Shown piece by piece: positions 26,033 to 35,034 of a DNA stretch of 64,000 nucleotides. The notes under the pieces are model-generated. The model saw only the letters and a program-made list of their open reading frames with translations, searched no databases and was not told the origin of the DNA. Origin of the DNA: Larkinella sp049445795 (GTDB lineage Bacteria > Bacteroidota > Bacteroidia > Cytophagales > Spirosomataceae). A program made the translations under genes and the position numbers. The stretch is taken from contig NZ_JBMSDT010000003.1 of assembly GCF_049445795.1 (NCBI RefSeq), forward strand, positions 310,001-374,000. The letters run 5' to 3'. Each line of letters opens with the position of its first letter. Position 1 is the stretch's first letter.

Positions 26033-27325
26033 TTAATTATAGAGTGGAAACGATTTCATCCAGGAATTGATTTCATCTTTTACCGTCTGAAGTTTCGCGT
26101 CGTTGTCGTGATTCATCAACACTTCGTCAATATATACGACAATCTGCTCCATATCGGATTCTTTCATGCCGCGCGTGGTGACGGCTGCCGTACCGACCCG
26201 CATGCCGGAGGTGACCATCGGCGACTTGTCGTCGAACGGAACCATGTTTTTGTTGATCGTAATATCGGCTTTGATCAGCGTGTTTTCGGCTAGTTTGCCC
26301 GACAGGCCTTTTGAGCGCAGGTCGATCAGCATCAGGTGGTTGTCGGTGCCGCCCGAAATGATCTGGTAGCCTCGTGCGACAAAAGCGGCTGCCATGGCCT
26401 GCGCGTTTTTCTGGATCTGGTTGGCGTATTCAGCAAAATCATCCGACAGCGCTTCACCGAAGGCGACAGCTTTGGCGGCAATAATGTGCTCCAGCGGACC
26501 GCCCTGCGTTCCGGGGAACACGCCCGAATCGAGCAGCGACGACATCAGCCGCAGATCACCTTTTGGGGTTTTGATCCCGAACGGGTTCTCAAAATCGTTT
26601 CGTAGCATGATCATCCCACCCCGGGGGCCACGCAGCGTTTTGTGGGTCGTGGTCGTGACGATGTGGCAATGATCGAGCGGGTCGTTCAGCAAGCCTTTGG
26701 CAATCAGACCCGCCGGGTGCGAAATATCGGCCAGCAACAGGGCACCTACCGAGTCGGCAATGGCCCGCAGACGGACGTAATCCCAGTCGCGGCTGTAGGC
26801 GGAAGCGCCACAGATCAGCAGTTTTGGGCGTTCGCGCTGGGCGGTTTCTTCTACTTTGTCGTAATTGATCACGCCGGTTTCCTGCTCAACGCCGTAGAAC
26901 GTGGGCCGGAAGTATTTGCCGGAAATATTCACCGCCGAACCGTGCGTCAGGTGACCGCCGTGCGACAGGTCAAAGCCCAGGATGGTATCACCCGGTTTCA
27001 GGCAGGCCAGAAAAACCGCCGTGTTGGCCTGCGCGCCCGAGTGCGGCTGCACGTTGGCCCAGGAAGCCCCAAACAGTTCTTTGACCCGATCAATGGCAAT
27101 CTGTTCGATCTCGTCCACAATTTCGCATCCTCCGTAATACCGTTTACCGGGAAGTCCTTCGGCGTATTTGTTGGTTAAGACGGTTCCGGCGGCTTCCATT
27201 ACCTGTTTGGAAACAAAGTTTTCGGAAGCAATCAGTTCAATCCCGGACTCCTGACGGTGTTGCTCCCGGGCGATGAGGTCAAATACCTGTGTATCGCGGG
27301 CAACGGAGGTGGCTGTAGTCGACAT
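26033..27325 (-). CDS. glyA: Serine hydroxymethyltransferase
   Basis: The 430-residue PLP enzyme interconverts serine and glycine with tetrahydrofolate. Motifs: ELIASENFVS (30-39), EGLPGKRYYGGCE (56-68), VQPHSGAQANTAVF and the PLP lysine in TTTTHKTLRGPRGG (Lys229). Length and order are typical. The start at 27325 lies about 105 bp downstream of a TACTTTTG -7-like element on the minus strand. Confidence 0.97.
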   Translation of the reverse strand: MSTTATSVARDTQVFDLIAREQHRQESGIELIASENFVSKQVMEAAGTVLTNKYAEGLPGKRYYGGCEIVDEIEQIAIDRVKELFGASWANVQPHSGAQANTAVFLACLKPGDTILGFDLSHGGHLTHGSAVNISGKYFRPTFYGVEQETGVINYDKVEETAQRERPKLLICGASAYSRDWDYVRLRAIADSVGALLLADISHPAGLIAKGLLNDPLDHCHIVTTTTHKTLRGPRGGMIMLRNDFENPFGIKTPKGDLRLMSSLLDSGVFPGTQGGPLEHIIAAKAVAFGEALSDDFAEYANQIQKNAQAMAAAFVARGYQIISGGTDNHLMLIDLRSKGLSGKLAENTLIKADITINKNMVPFDDKSPMVTSGMRVGTAAVTTRGMKESDMEQIVVYIDEVLMNHDNDAKLQTVKDEINSWMKSFPLYN

Positions 27326-27332
27326 AAGTATC

Positions 27333-27350
27333 TACGGATTTTAGTCCGTA
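27333..27350. repeat. Short TACGGA/TCCGTA palindrome upstream of glyA
   Basis: TACGGA-TTTTAG-TCCGTA forms a 6-bp stem with a 6-nt loop just upstream of the glyA start. It resembles half of the CGGACTTTAGTCCG palindrome at 21221-21320 and may be a degenerate single copy. Confidence 0.45.
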
Positions 27351-27430
27351 TTTCTTTGGTTCACATTACATTTAATAAACGGACTGGAGCCTGCGTGGCC
27401 CGGCCTGCGCGGCTCGACCCGTTGGTACTA

Positions 27431-27438
27431 CAAAAGTA
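27431..27438 (-). promoter_or_regulatory. Candidate -7 element for glyA
   Basis: On the minus strand this reads TACTTTTG, an exact TAnnTTTG match, about 105 bp upstream of the glyA ATG. No clear -33 element is present. Confidence 0.35.
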
Positions 27439-27466
27439 CGGAGAAAAACAGCATTCTCGTTGTCTT

Positions 27467-28336
27467 CTACTTATTATGTTGAAGCGATTGGTATTTCAGG
27501 GGCGTCGTACCGTTGTGGAGCTTGAATTGGCGGTGAAAATGGGAAATATTATTGAAACCGCACTCCAGCCCAACCTGGCTGATGCTTAAATCCGACTGCA
27601 CCAGCAACTTCCGGGCGTGACTGATCCGCAATTCGTTCAGGTATTCGACGAACGACTTTCGGGTTCGTTTCCGGAAATACCGGCAGAAAGCTGCCGGGGC
27701 CATCCCCGCCACGGCCGCAATGTCGTCGACCCGGATTTCGTTCCGAAAATGGGTCAGCATAAAATCCAGGACCCGCTTCATCCGCTCGGTCTCGGCTTCA
27801 TTCGCCTTCAACTCGTAATTGTCGCTGGCCAGCATGATGGCATCGGGGTCGTCGGTCAGTTGGTGGAGGATATGAAGCAGCCGCAGCAGGCGCTCCAGCC
27901 CGGAACAGGCCAGTAAACTTTCCAGCGCCGGTTTTAGCCCGTATACCTTTTTCGGCCCAAACCGTAGTCCGTACCGGGCCCGCTTCAGCAATGCCGTCAA
28001 GGCCTGGGCTTCCGGGAGTTGGGGCAGAAGCGCATCACCAAGCTGCCGGTCAAACTGAACAACGATGGCTTCGGCTACCAGACTCGAACCGGGCTGGTAA
28101 TAGTCGTCGTCGTTCCGCCAGAAGTGCGGCAAATCCGGACCCAGCAAAACCAGATCCCCGGCATCGAAGGACTCGACATGATCGCCGACAAACCGCTTTC
28201 CCTGACTGCGCACAATGTACGTCAGTTCATACTCGGGATGAAAATGCCAGGGTGCTTCAAAATAAGGTAACACCAGATGCATGACCCGCAGGGAGTTTTG
28301 ATCTCCTAATTCAATTTTTTCCAGTAAAGCTTTCAC
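27467..28336 (-). CDS. AraC-family transcriptional regulator with cupin sensor
   Basis: The 289-residue protein has an N-terminal cupin-type effector domain (HLVLPYFEAPWHFHPEYELTYI, with FHPE as the cupin metal motif; SFDAGDLVLLGPDLPHFW) and a C-terminal double HTH (IRVDDIAAVAGMAPAAFCRYFRKRTRKSF and LSISQVGLECGFNNISHFHRQFK). It is divergent from the PhyH-family dioxygenase gene, which it probably activates in response to a sugar or similar small molecule. Confidence 0.92.
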   Translation of the reverse strand: MKALLEKIELGDQNSLRVMHLVLPYFEAPWHFHPEYELTYIVRSQGKRFVGDHVESFDAGDLVLLGPDLPHFWRNDDDYYQPGSSLVAEAIVVQFDRQLGDALLPQLPEAQALTALLKRARYGLRFGPKKVYGLKPALESLLACSGLERLLRLLHILHQLTDDPDAIMLASDNYELKANEAETERMKRVLDFMLTHFRNEIRVDDIAAVAGMAPAAFCRYFRKRTRKSFVEYLNELRISHARKLLVQSDLSISQVGLECGFNNISHFHRQFKLHNGTTPLKYQSLQHNK

Positions 28337-28480
28337 TACATGCGCTATTTTTACTTAAAAAATGGCATAAAGATTAAATCGTATCAATAGGGTGTACAAA
28401 TTGGGTTAATTATTAAATTTTTGCAAGAAATAATTGACCCAAATTTGTGTCGCAGTTTTACCATTCTTACTTTTATTTTT

Positions 28481-29317
28481 ATGTCAGTGACCATCGATAA
28501 AACGTCGCTCGCCCAACAATTGGATCAGGAGTATGCCGTTCAGCCCGAAGCTATCGCGTTTTACCGTCGGAACGGTTACGTTAAGCTGAAAAACGTGCTC
28601 AGTCCGGAAGTCCTCGAATACTACGGTACGATCATTAGTGACTTGGTAATCAGGCTTAACACCCTGACCAAGCCCATGGAAGAGCGTACGACGTATGAAC
28701 GGGCTTTTCTCCAAATCATGAACCTCTGGCGCGAAGACGAAACCGCCCGGGAATTCGTCTTTTCGCGTCGGCTGGCCAAAATTGCCGCCGATCTGATGGG
28801 CGTTGATGGCGTGAGACTGTACCACGATCAGGCGTTGTACAAAGAGCCTTCAGGCGGCATTACACCCTGGCACGCCGACCAGTTTTACTGGCCACTGGCT
28901 TCTCCCAATACCGTAACGGTCTGGATTCCGTTGCAGGAGACGCCGATGGAGATGGGGCCGCTGGCGTTTGCCGAACAGAGTCAGAACGTTGAGATCGGGC
29001 GGAATGTAGAAATCAGTGACGAAAGTGAGAAGCTGCTTGCCGAGGAACTCGCCCGGCAGAATTTTACGATCAACGACACGTCGTTCGAACTCGGTGAAGT
29101 GAGCTATCACGCAGGTTGGACGTTCCACCGCGCCGGTCCGAATACGTCCAACGCTCCACGCAAAGTGATGACGATGATTTACATGGATCAACATCAGGTG
29201 ATTATGCAGCCCAGAAATTCGTACCAGCAGGCCGACTGGACCACCTGGCTGGCGAGCTTCCCGGTGGGGAGTAAACCGGAAAGTGAGTTGAATCCGGTAC
29301 TCTATAAAAGAGACTAG
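28481..29317 (+). CDS. Phytanoyl-CoA dioxygenase (PhyH)-family oxygenase
   Basis: The ATG at 28481 (MSVTIDKTSLAQQLDQEY) gives 278 residues; the frame extends 20 codons upstream. It is an Fe(II)/2-oxoglutarate-dependent oxygenase: PWHADQFYWP contains the iron ligands His131 and Asp133, the distal His is in WTFHRAGPN (His216), and VWIPLQETPMEMGPLAF is the conserved core strand. The substrate is unknown. Divergence from an AraC regulator suggests an inducible catabolic step. The frame runs directly into the heptamer repeat region. Confidence 0.9.
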   Translation: MSVTIDKTSLAQQLDQEYAVQPEAIAFYRRNGYVKLKNVLSPEVLEYYGTIISDLVIRLNTLTKPMEERTTYERAFLQIMNLWREDETAREFVFSRRLAKIAADLMGVDGVRLYHDQALYKEPSGGITPWHADQFYWPLASPNTVTVWIPLQETPMEMGPLAFAEQSQNVEIGRNVEISDESEKLLAEELARQNFTINDTSFELGEVSYHAGWTFHRAGPNTSNAPRKVMTMIYMDQHQVIMQPRNSYQQADWTTWLASFPVGSKPESELNPVLYKRD

Positions 29318-29603
29318 ATTCTTGATGCTGGATACTAGATATTTGATGCTGGATGCAAGACAAGAGAGGGAACTTATCCAGTATCAAGAATCAGTACTGT
29401 ACGAAGGATTGGTTTTGCCCCAATATTCTTTGGTGTCGTGTGTGAAACCTTGACAAAAAACCGCCATTTTTTGCCTAAATAGAGGACGTGTCAAAAACCG
29501 TAACCAAATTTATTGTAAGCAATTTGTCTTTTAAGCAAACGTTTTCAAATCCTTCGTACAGTACTGATCAAGAATCCAATATCCAGTATCTAGCATCAAG
29601 CAT
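29318..29603. repeat. Large nested inverted repeat with 7-nt words after the PhyH gene
   Basis: From 29322 the sequence runs in words TTGATGC, TGGATAC, TAGATAT, TTGATGC, TGGATGC. The complement of 29549-29602 reads TTGATGC, TAGATAC, TGGATAT, TGGATTC, TTGATCA. The 19-mer CAGTACTGTACGAAGGATT at 29392-29410 is an exact inverted copy of the sequence around 29550-29570. A shorter pair also lies within the left arm (ATTCTTGATGCTGGATA with TATCCAGTATCAAGAAT, one mismatch). The structure encloses about 140 nt of AT-rich DNA with no gene. Confidence 0.75.
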
Positions 29604-29631
29604 CTTTTTTAAATATAGGTTGGTTGTGCAG

Positions 29632-29667
29632 AACACCCCGCTGGAGCTCCGGCCGGGTGTTTTTTTA
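29632..29667 (+). terminator. Intrinsic terminator upstream of dsbD
   Basis: AACACCC (29632-29638) pairs with GGGTGTT after a GCTGG-AGCT-CCGGC inner stem with one C-C mismatch, followed by a run of seven T. It can end the PhyH transcript or a transcript starting inside the repeat region. Confidence 0.7.
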
Positions 29668-29699
29668 TGGGCAACGAGGATTTGTACAGGCTTTGGAAA

Positions 29700-29707
29700 T
29701 ATTTTTG
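29700..29707 (+). promoter_or_regulatory. Candidate -7 element for dsbD
   Basis: TATTTTTG matches TAnnTTTG exactly, 45 bp upstream of the dsbD ATG. A TTTG at 29681-29684 is closer than the usual 19-21 bp, so the -33 box is uncertain. Confidence 0.45.
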
Positions 29708-29751
29708 CGGAAAACGTGTTGTTAGTCTGGGCAACGTAGTAACCCCTTGAT

Positions 29752-31932
29752 ATGAACCGAGTTGGTAAATTCCTCTTTTTTCTGACGGCTTTTTTCGCCG
29801 TGCTGACGGCATCCGCCCAAATCCAGCAGGACCCGACGCACTGGACATTCAGTGCCTCAAAAATCGAAGCGAAGATTGGCGATGTGGTGGAAATCCGGAT
29901 GAATGCCACAATCGATAAAGGCTGGCATGTGTACGCATCGGATTTGAATCCGGATATTGGCCCGATCCCGACTTCGTTGAAATTGAAGGAAAACGGCAGT
30001 TTCCAAAAAGTCGGCCCATTTGCCTCCGTCAATCCAAAAGAAGAGTTTGAAGAGGTTTGGAATAGTCCTCACAAAGTACGGTTTTTCGAAAATAAGGCTT
30101 CACTGGTTCAGAAAGTCAAGATTCTTAAGGCTAACCCGGTCATTGAAGGCACCATTGAATACCAGACTTGTTCGGGCGGCAGCTGTCTACCCCCTGCGGA
30201 GCAGGAGTTTTCAGTCAGTATCAAAACCGTTGGCGTGGCGGCTGTCCCTGCGCCGGAAGCGGCCACTTTGCCCGCTGTAGCCGCCACGACTCCAACCTCC
30301 GGGTCCGTATCGGCCAACCGGGGCTCGGCGGATACGGCATCGCGCGTTGCCACGTCCCCCCCGGTCGATACGGCAACCGTCGGTACGGCCACGGTTGAAC
30401 CGTCGGCGGTGCCGGAGCCGGTTGTTCCGGAGGTCGTCCAGTCGGCAGAAGCCCCCGAATCGCTGCTTGGCTTTGCGCTGGCGGCATTTTTGTCGGGGCT
30501 GCTGGCCCTGCTGACGCCCTGCGTGTTTCCCATCATCCCGATGACGGTAAGTTATTTTACCAAACAGGACAACGGGTTGTGGAAAGCCGTGCTGTACGGG
30601 GTGTCGATCATCGGGATTTACGTGCTGGTCGGCACGGTGGTTTCGCGGATCAACGGACCGGCGTTTGCCAACTTTGTCAGTACGCACTGGCTACCCAACG
30701 TGCTGTTTTTTGCCATTTTCTTCGTTTTCGGGCTGTCGTTTCTGGGCTTGTTTGAAATCGTATTGCCGAGTTCACTAGTGAATTCTATGGATGCTAAGGC
30801 CGAGAAAGGCGGAGTGCTCGGTATTTTGTTCATGGCCTTCACGCTGGTACTGGTGTCGTTTTCCTGCACTGGCCCGATTGTGGGTAGTTTGCTGGTGGCG
30901 TCGGCGGGTGGCGAGGTGCTGAAGCCGATTGTCGGGATGGCGGCTTTCTCGTCGGCTTTTGCCATCCCGTTCACGCTGTTCGCGGCTTTTCCACAGTGGC
31001 TAAAAAGTTTGCCCAAGTCGGGCGGCTGGCTCAATTCGGTGAAAGTCGTTCTCGGTTTTCTGGAACTGGCGCTGGCGCTGAAATTTCTGAGTATTGCCGA
31101 CCAGGTGTACCACTGGAATCTGCTCGATCGGGAAGTCTATCTGGCGTTCTGGATTGTGATTTTTGCGCTGATCGGTTTTTACCTGCTCGGCAAAGTCCGG
31201 TTGCCGCACGACAGTGAAACCAAAACCGTCAGTGTACCGCGTCTGCTGCTGGCGATTGTTACCTTTGCGTTTGTGGTGTACATGATTCCCGGTTTGTGGG
31301 GCGCCCCCCTGAAAGCCTTGGCGGGCTATCTGCCGCCCGAAACCACGCAAGACTTCGGTTTCCGGGCAGCGAGCAATTCGGAGTCTGAGCAAAATACGCT
31401 GGGCGAAAAACCGAAGTATAGCGAATTGTTCCGGCTGCCGCACGGTCTTCAGGGCTTTTTCGATTACCAACAGGCACTGGCTTATGCCGCCAAAGTCAAT
31501 AAGCCGGTTTTCATCGATTTTACGGGCCACGGTTGCGTTAACTGCCGGGAGATGGAAGCCCGGGTCTGGTCGGAGGAGCCGGTTTTGCGCCGGTTGCAGA
31601 ACGATTACGTCATTCTGGCGCTGTACGTCGATGACAAAACCGAGTTGCCCGAATCACAGTGGTATACCTCACCCTATGATAAGAAGCAGAAGAAAACTAT
31701 CGGGGCGCAGAACGCCGATTTGCAGATTGTTCGCTATAACAACAACGCCCAACCCCATTACTGCCTGGTCGATCACGATGGCAATTTGCTCGTCAAACCG
31801 AAGAACTACGACTTGAACGTGAACAACTTCGCGGCTTTTCTGGACGAAGGCAAGAAGTTGTTTGCGCTGCCCGCTGCCGCCCGGAATATCACACCCGTGC
31901 AGAACAGCACCGAGCTATCAGCATTAAAGTAA
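29752..31932 (+). CDS. dsbD: Thiol:disulfide interchange protein DsbD
   Basis: The 726-residue protein passes electrons from cytoplasmic thioredoxin to periplasmic thiols. After a signal peptide (to about residue 22) comes the N-terminal DsbD domain with Cys140/Cys145 (YQTCSGGSC), then an unusual Ala/Pro/Thr/Val-rich linker (about 162-232). The membrane core has Cys257 in LLTPCVFP and Cys372 in SFSCTGP, and the C-terminal thioredoxin domain has Cys595-Val-Asn-Cys598 (GHGCVNC). All three cysteine pairs are present. The linker, about 70 residues of low complexity, is longer than in enterobacterial DsbD. Confidence 0.93.
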   Translation: MNRVGKFLFFLTAFFAVLTASAQIQQDPTHWTFSASKIEAKIGDVVEIRMNATIDKGWHVYASDLNPDIGPIPTSLKLKENGSFQKVGPFASVNPKEEFEEVWNSPHKVRFFENKASLVQKVKILKANPVIEGTIEYQTCSGGSCLPPAEQEFSVSIKTVGVAAVPAPEAATLPAVAATTPTSGSVSANRGSADTASRVATSPPVDTATVGTATVEPSAVPEPVVPEVVQSAEAPESLLGFALAAFLSGLLALLTPCVFPIIPMTVSYFTKQDNGLWKAVLYGVSIIGIYVLVGTVVSRINGPAFANFVSTHWLPNVLFFAIFFVFGLSFLGLFEIVLPSSLVNSMDAKAEKGGVLGILFMAFTLVLVSFSCTGPIVGSLLVASAGGEVLKPIVGMAAFSSAFAIPFTLFAAFPQWLKSLPKSGGWLNSVKVVLGFLELALALKFLSIADQVYHWNLLDREVYLAFWIVIFALIGFYLLGKVRLPHDSETKTVSVPRLLLAIVTFAFVVYMIPGLWGAPLKALAGYLPPETTQDFGFRAASNSESEQNTLGEKPKYSELFRLPHGLQGFFDYQQALAYAAKVNKPVFIDFTGHGCVNCREMEARVWSEEPVLRRLQNDYVILALYVDDKTELPESQWYTSPYDKKQKKTIGAQNADLQIVRYNNNAQPHYCLVDHDGNLLVKPKNYDLNVNNFAAFLDEGKKLFALPAAARNITPVQNSTELSALK

Positions 31933-32025
31933 AACCGTTGTCGATTGCCCCGGCTTTTCCAATGCTGAAAGGTTGGGGCAACCTTTTGCTGCCACGAATA
32001 GTTAAACCGGTTTACACCCTCCGTC

Positions 32026-32949
32026 ATGGCAACAACTGTGTTAATCACCGGTGGCACCGGAACCATCGGCCGCCGGCTCACCGAGCTACTTCTCCAACAA
32101 GGTTTTCAGGTTTCGTTACTTAGTCGTTCGGCGGCTCAAAAACCGCGTCCGAACGTTGCGGTGTACGAGTGGAACATTGAAAAAGGCCACATCGATCCGC
32201 AGGCGATCCGCACCGCCGACCACATCATTCACCTGGCCGGAGCCGGTATTGCCGATGAGCGCTGGACCGATGAACGCAAAAAACAAATCATTGAAAGCCG
32301 TACAAAATCGACGCAATTGCTGGCCAATGCCCTTCGGTCGGGCAGGTATTCCGTCAAGTCGTTCGTATCCTCGTCGGCTATCGGTTATTACGGTGGCGAT
32401 ACCGCTGACCGTCCGCTCACCGAAACCAGCGAGGGGGGCCACGATTTCCTGGCGCAGGTCGTGCGGGCCTGGGAGCGGTCGGTCGATGACGTAGCGGCTT
32501 CGGGTATCCGGACGGTCAAGCTACGCGTCGGTGTAGTTTTGACCATGGAGGGCGGAGCGTTACCCAAATTGGTGCAGCCGATTCGCCTGGGCGCGGGCGC
32601 TCCGCTGGGGTCAGGCCAACAATACATGTCCTGGATTCACATCGACGACCTGTGCCGAATGTACATCCAGGCGCTGACCGACGACAGTTGGCAGGGAATT
32701 TATAACGCCGTGGCTACTCCCCCTGTGACGAATGAAGCATTTACTCGTCTAATAATTGACCTGCTTGGTAAGCCCCGCTTGTTGCCTCGTGTGCCCGCCT
32801 TTGCCATCCGGCTGCTTTTTGGGGAGATGGCCATTGTGGTATTAGGCGGAAACTACGTTCTGAATAAGCGAATACGCGAAGAAACGACGTTCCGCTATCA
32901 GTTTGGCGATCTCGCAGCGGCCTTGAAAAACTTGTTGGTGTCGGGTTAA
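32026..32949 (+). CDS. TIGR01777-family NAD(P)-dependent epimerase/oxidoreductase
   Basis: The 307-residue extended short-chain dehydrogenase begins with the Rossmann motif VLITGGTGTIGRRLTELLLQQGF, then IIHLAGAGIADERWTDERKKQIIESR and SFVSSSAIGYYGG, which identify the TIGR01777 (YfcH/SDR39U1) group. The C-terminal DUF1731-like segment LPRVPAFAIRLLFGEMA is present. The reaction is not established for the family. It lies 93 bp after dsbD. Confidence 0.9.
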   Translation: MATTVLITGGTGTIGRRLTELLLQQGFQVSLLSRSAAQKPRPNVAVYEWNIEKGHIDPQAIRTADHIIHLAGAGIADERWTDERKKQIIESRTKSTQLLANALRSGRYSVKSFVSSSAIGYYGGDTADRPLTETSEGGHDFLAQVVRAWERSVDDVAASGIRTVKLRVGVVLTMEGGALPKLVQPIRLGAGAPLGSGQQYMSWIHIDDLCRMYIQALTDDSWQGIYNAVATPPVTNEAFTRLIIDLLGKPRLLPRVPAFAIRLLFGEMAIVVLGGNYVLNKRIREETTFRYQFGDLAAALKNLLVSG

Positions 32950-33070
32950 GATGTTAAGCAGAAAAAAAGGTGGGTATGGAGAAGATTATTGTAATCATAT
33001 TATTGCTTTTGCAAGCAAATGTTATATTGATTGTAATTTAACGATTAAGGCCAACCGTACTCACAAAAGA

Positions 33071-35017
33071 ATGATTGAACAGCTCCTGAAAACGAGTGCA
33101 ACCCGGTTTGTGTCCAGTTACCTTGTCTTGGGCATCGATCTGGTCATTTGCCTGGGATCGTTTTCAATCGCTTATTTGTTGCGGTTCAATTTTGAAGTCT
33201 GGGGTGTGAATCGGGCTGATTTTTTGTACTGCCTGAGTATGGTGACCGGTAGTCGATTACTGGCCTTTCTGCTATTCCGTTCCTATCAGGGTATTATTCG
33301 TCATACGAGCCTCGAAGATGTAACACTTTTGGTCTATGCGGTTACATTGAGTGCGGTCGTTACGGCCCTGGGTTCTTTTCTGGTTTGGCAGTGGACGAAT
33401 CAGGTTTACTTCTACGTTCCGGTATCCATTTTACTAATCGATTTATTTTGCTGCCTGGTCCTGTTATCATGTAGCCGGTTTATGGCTAAAGCCTTCTACT
33501 GGTCGCTGCGGGCGGGCAGCGGTGGGGTGCGGCAACCGGTGTTGATCTATGGCGCGGGTGAAACCGGGTTGCTCACCCGCAAGGCCTTGACTCAGGATTC
33601 AGCCCAGCGTTACGTGATTCTGGCCTTTATCGACGACAATCCGTACAAAATTCAGAAAGTCATTCAGGGGCTCAAAGTCATTTCCCGGCAGGAAGCCTAT
33701 GACCGGTTTATTCGAAACCAGGCTGTTCTACCCCAGGTCATTCTGGCAATGGAAGACGCGAGTCCGGACCAGAAGAACGAAATCGCGGAGTTTTTTCTGC
33801 AACATCATGTCAGTATCAAAACCATTCCGAGCGTTGAGCAGTGGATCGACGGCGAATTGAAGTCATCCCAAATCCGTGACATTCGGATTGAGGATTTGCT
33901 GGAACGAGACCCAATTCAGGTGGCCAATCCCCTGATCGGGGACCAACTGCGGAGCCAGGTGGTGCTGGTAACCGGAGCAGCCGGGTCCATTGGCAGCGAA
34001 CTGGTGCGGCAGGTGCTGCACCACCATCCCCGGACGATTGTATTGCTCGATCAGGCTGAGTCAGCCCTGTTTGACCTGGAATTTAACCTGCAACGCGATT
34101 GCAAAACCGCCCTCAGCTACACCAATCTGGTGCTGAAAATTGGCGATGTAGCGGATGAAACCCGAATGCGGCACATTTTTCACGACACCAGACCTGATTT
34201 TGTCTTCCATGCGGCTGCCTACAAGCATGTTCCACTCATGGAACAGCATCCGTACGAAGCGGTGCGCGTCAACGTGCTGGGAACTCAGATCGTGGCTGAT
34301 CTGGCGGTGCAGAGTGGTGTGCGAAAATTTGTGATGATCTCAACCGATAAAGCCGTTAATCCGACGAATGTGATGGGAGCCACCAAACGCTTGGCCGAAA
34401 TGTATGTACAGAGCCTCAACCGTTCGGATGAATCTTTGTGTTCTACGCGGTTTATAGCGACCCGGTTTGGCAATGTGCTTGGCTCCAACGGCTCGGTGGT
34501 GACCGTATTTCGCCAGCAGATTCAGGCTGGCGGGCCGGTCACGGTCACGCATCCGGACATTATCCGGTATTTCATGACCATCCCCGAAGCTTGCCAGTTG
34601 GTGCTGGAAGCGGGTACGATGGGCAATGGCGGAGAGGTCTTCGTATTCGATATGGGCGAACCGGTAAAGATTGCCGAACTGGCCCGGAAAATGATTCACC
34701 TCTCCGGGTATACCGTGAACAAGGAGATTTCACTGATCTATACCGGCTTGCGACCGGGTGAGAAGCTCTTTGAAGAACTTTTGAATACCAATGAGAAAAC
34801 TTTGCCGACCCACCATCCCAAAATCATGATTGCCCGCGTGAACTCGCTGGAACACCATGAGGTGAAAGCCGTTTTTGACGAGCTGCGCTACCGGCTGGCC
34901 GATGGAGACGCAAACCGACTGGTGCGAATCATTAAAATGGTTATCCCGGAATACATCAGCAAAAATTCGGTCTTTACCGCCCTGGACGCGCCGGAATCCG
35001 CGCCTGTCGAGTTGTAG
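33071..35017 (+). CDS. Membrane nucleotide-sugar 4,6-dehydratase (CapD/WbpM/PglF type)
   Basis: The ATG at 33071 (MIEQLLKTSATRFVSSYLV) gives 648 residues; the upstream frame to 32951 is AT-rich and lacks signal character. Four transmembrane helices come first, then a nucleotide-binding domain (VLIYGAGETGLLTRKAL, about residues 157-173), then the catalytic extended SDR domain (VLVTGAAGSIGSELVRQVL, HAAAYKHVPLMEQHP, MISTDKAVNPTNVMGATKR). This is the two-domain UDP-GlcNAc-type 4,6-dehydratase that begins synthesis of deoxyamino sugars for capsule, O-antigen or glycoproteins. No glycosyltransferases are adjacent. Confidence 0.92.
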   Translation: MIEQLLKTSATRFVSSYLVLGIDLVICLGSFSIAYLLRFNFEVWGVNRADFLYCLSMVTGSRLLAFLLFRSYQGIIRHTSLEDVTLLVYAVTLSAVVTALGSFLVWQWTNQVYFYVPVSILLIDLFCCLVLLSCSRFMAKAFYWSLRAGSGGVRQPVLIYGAGETGLLTRKALTQDSAQRYVILAFIDDNPYKIQKVIQGLKVISRQEAYDRFIRNQAVLPQVILAMEDASPDQKNEIAEFFLQHHVSIKTIPSVEQWIDGELKSSQIRDIRIEDLLERDPIQVANPLIGDQLRSQVVLVTGAAGSIGSELVRQVLHHHPRTIVLLDQAESALFDLEFNLQRDCKTALSYTNLVLKIGDVADETRMRHIFHDTRPDFVFHAAAYKHVPLMEQHPYEAVRVNVLGTQIVADLAVQSGVRKFVMISTDKAVNPTNVMGATKRLAEMYVQSLNRSDESLCSTRFIATRFGNVLGSNGSVVTVFRQQIQAGGPVTVTHPDIIRYFMTIPEACQLVLEAGTMGNGGEVFVFDMGEPVKIAELARKMIHLSGYTVNKEISLIYTGLRPGEKLFEELLNTNEKTLPTHHPKIMIARVNSLEHHEVKAVFDELRYRLADGDANRLVRIIKMVIPEYISKNSVFTALDAPESAPVEL

Positions 35018-35034
35018 GAGCCTGCTGCGGTTAG

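Larger units (their letters stand above)
29411..29751. other. Rest of the gap between the PhyH gene and dsbD
   Basis: The loop of the inverted repeat (29411-29548), its right arm, a terminator hairpin at 29632 and a possible dsbD promoter at 29700 occupy this stretch. An 83-codon frame at 29488-29739 crosses all of these and is not credible as a gene. A small RNA ending at the 29632 hairpin is possible but unproven. Confidence 0.5.

Noticed and set aside
29488..29739. 83-codon plus-strand frame before dsbD
   Set aside because: It crosses an inverted-repeat arm, a terminator and the probable dsbD promoter, and the translation has no domain.
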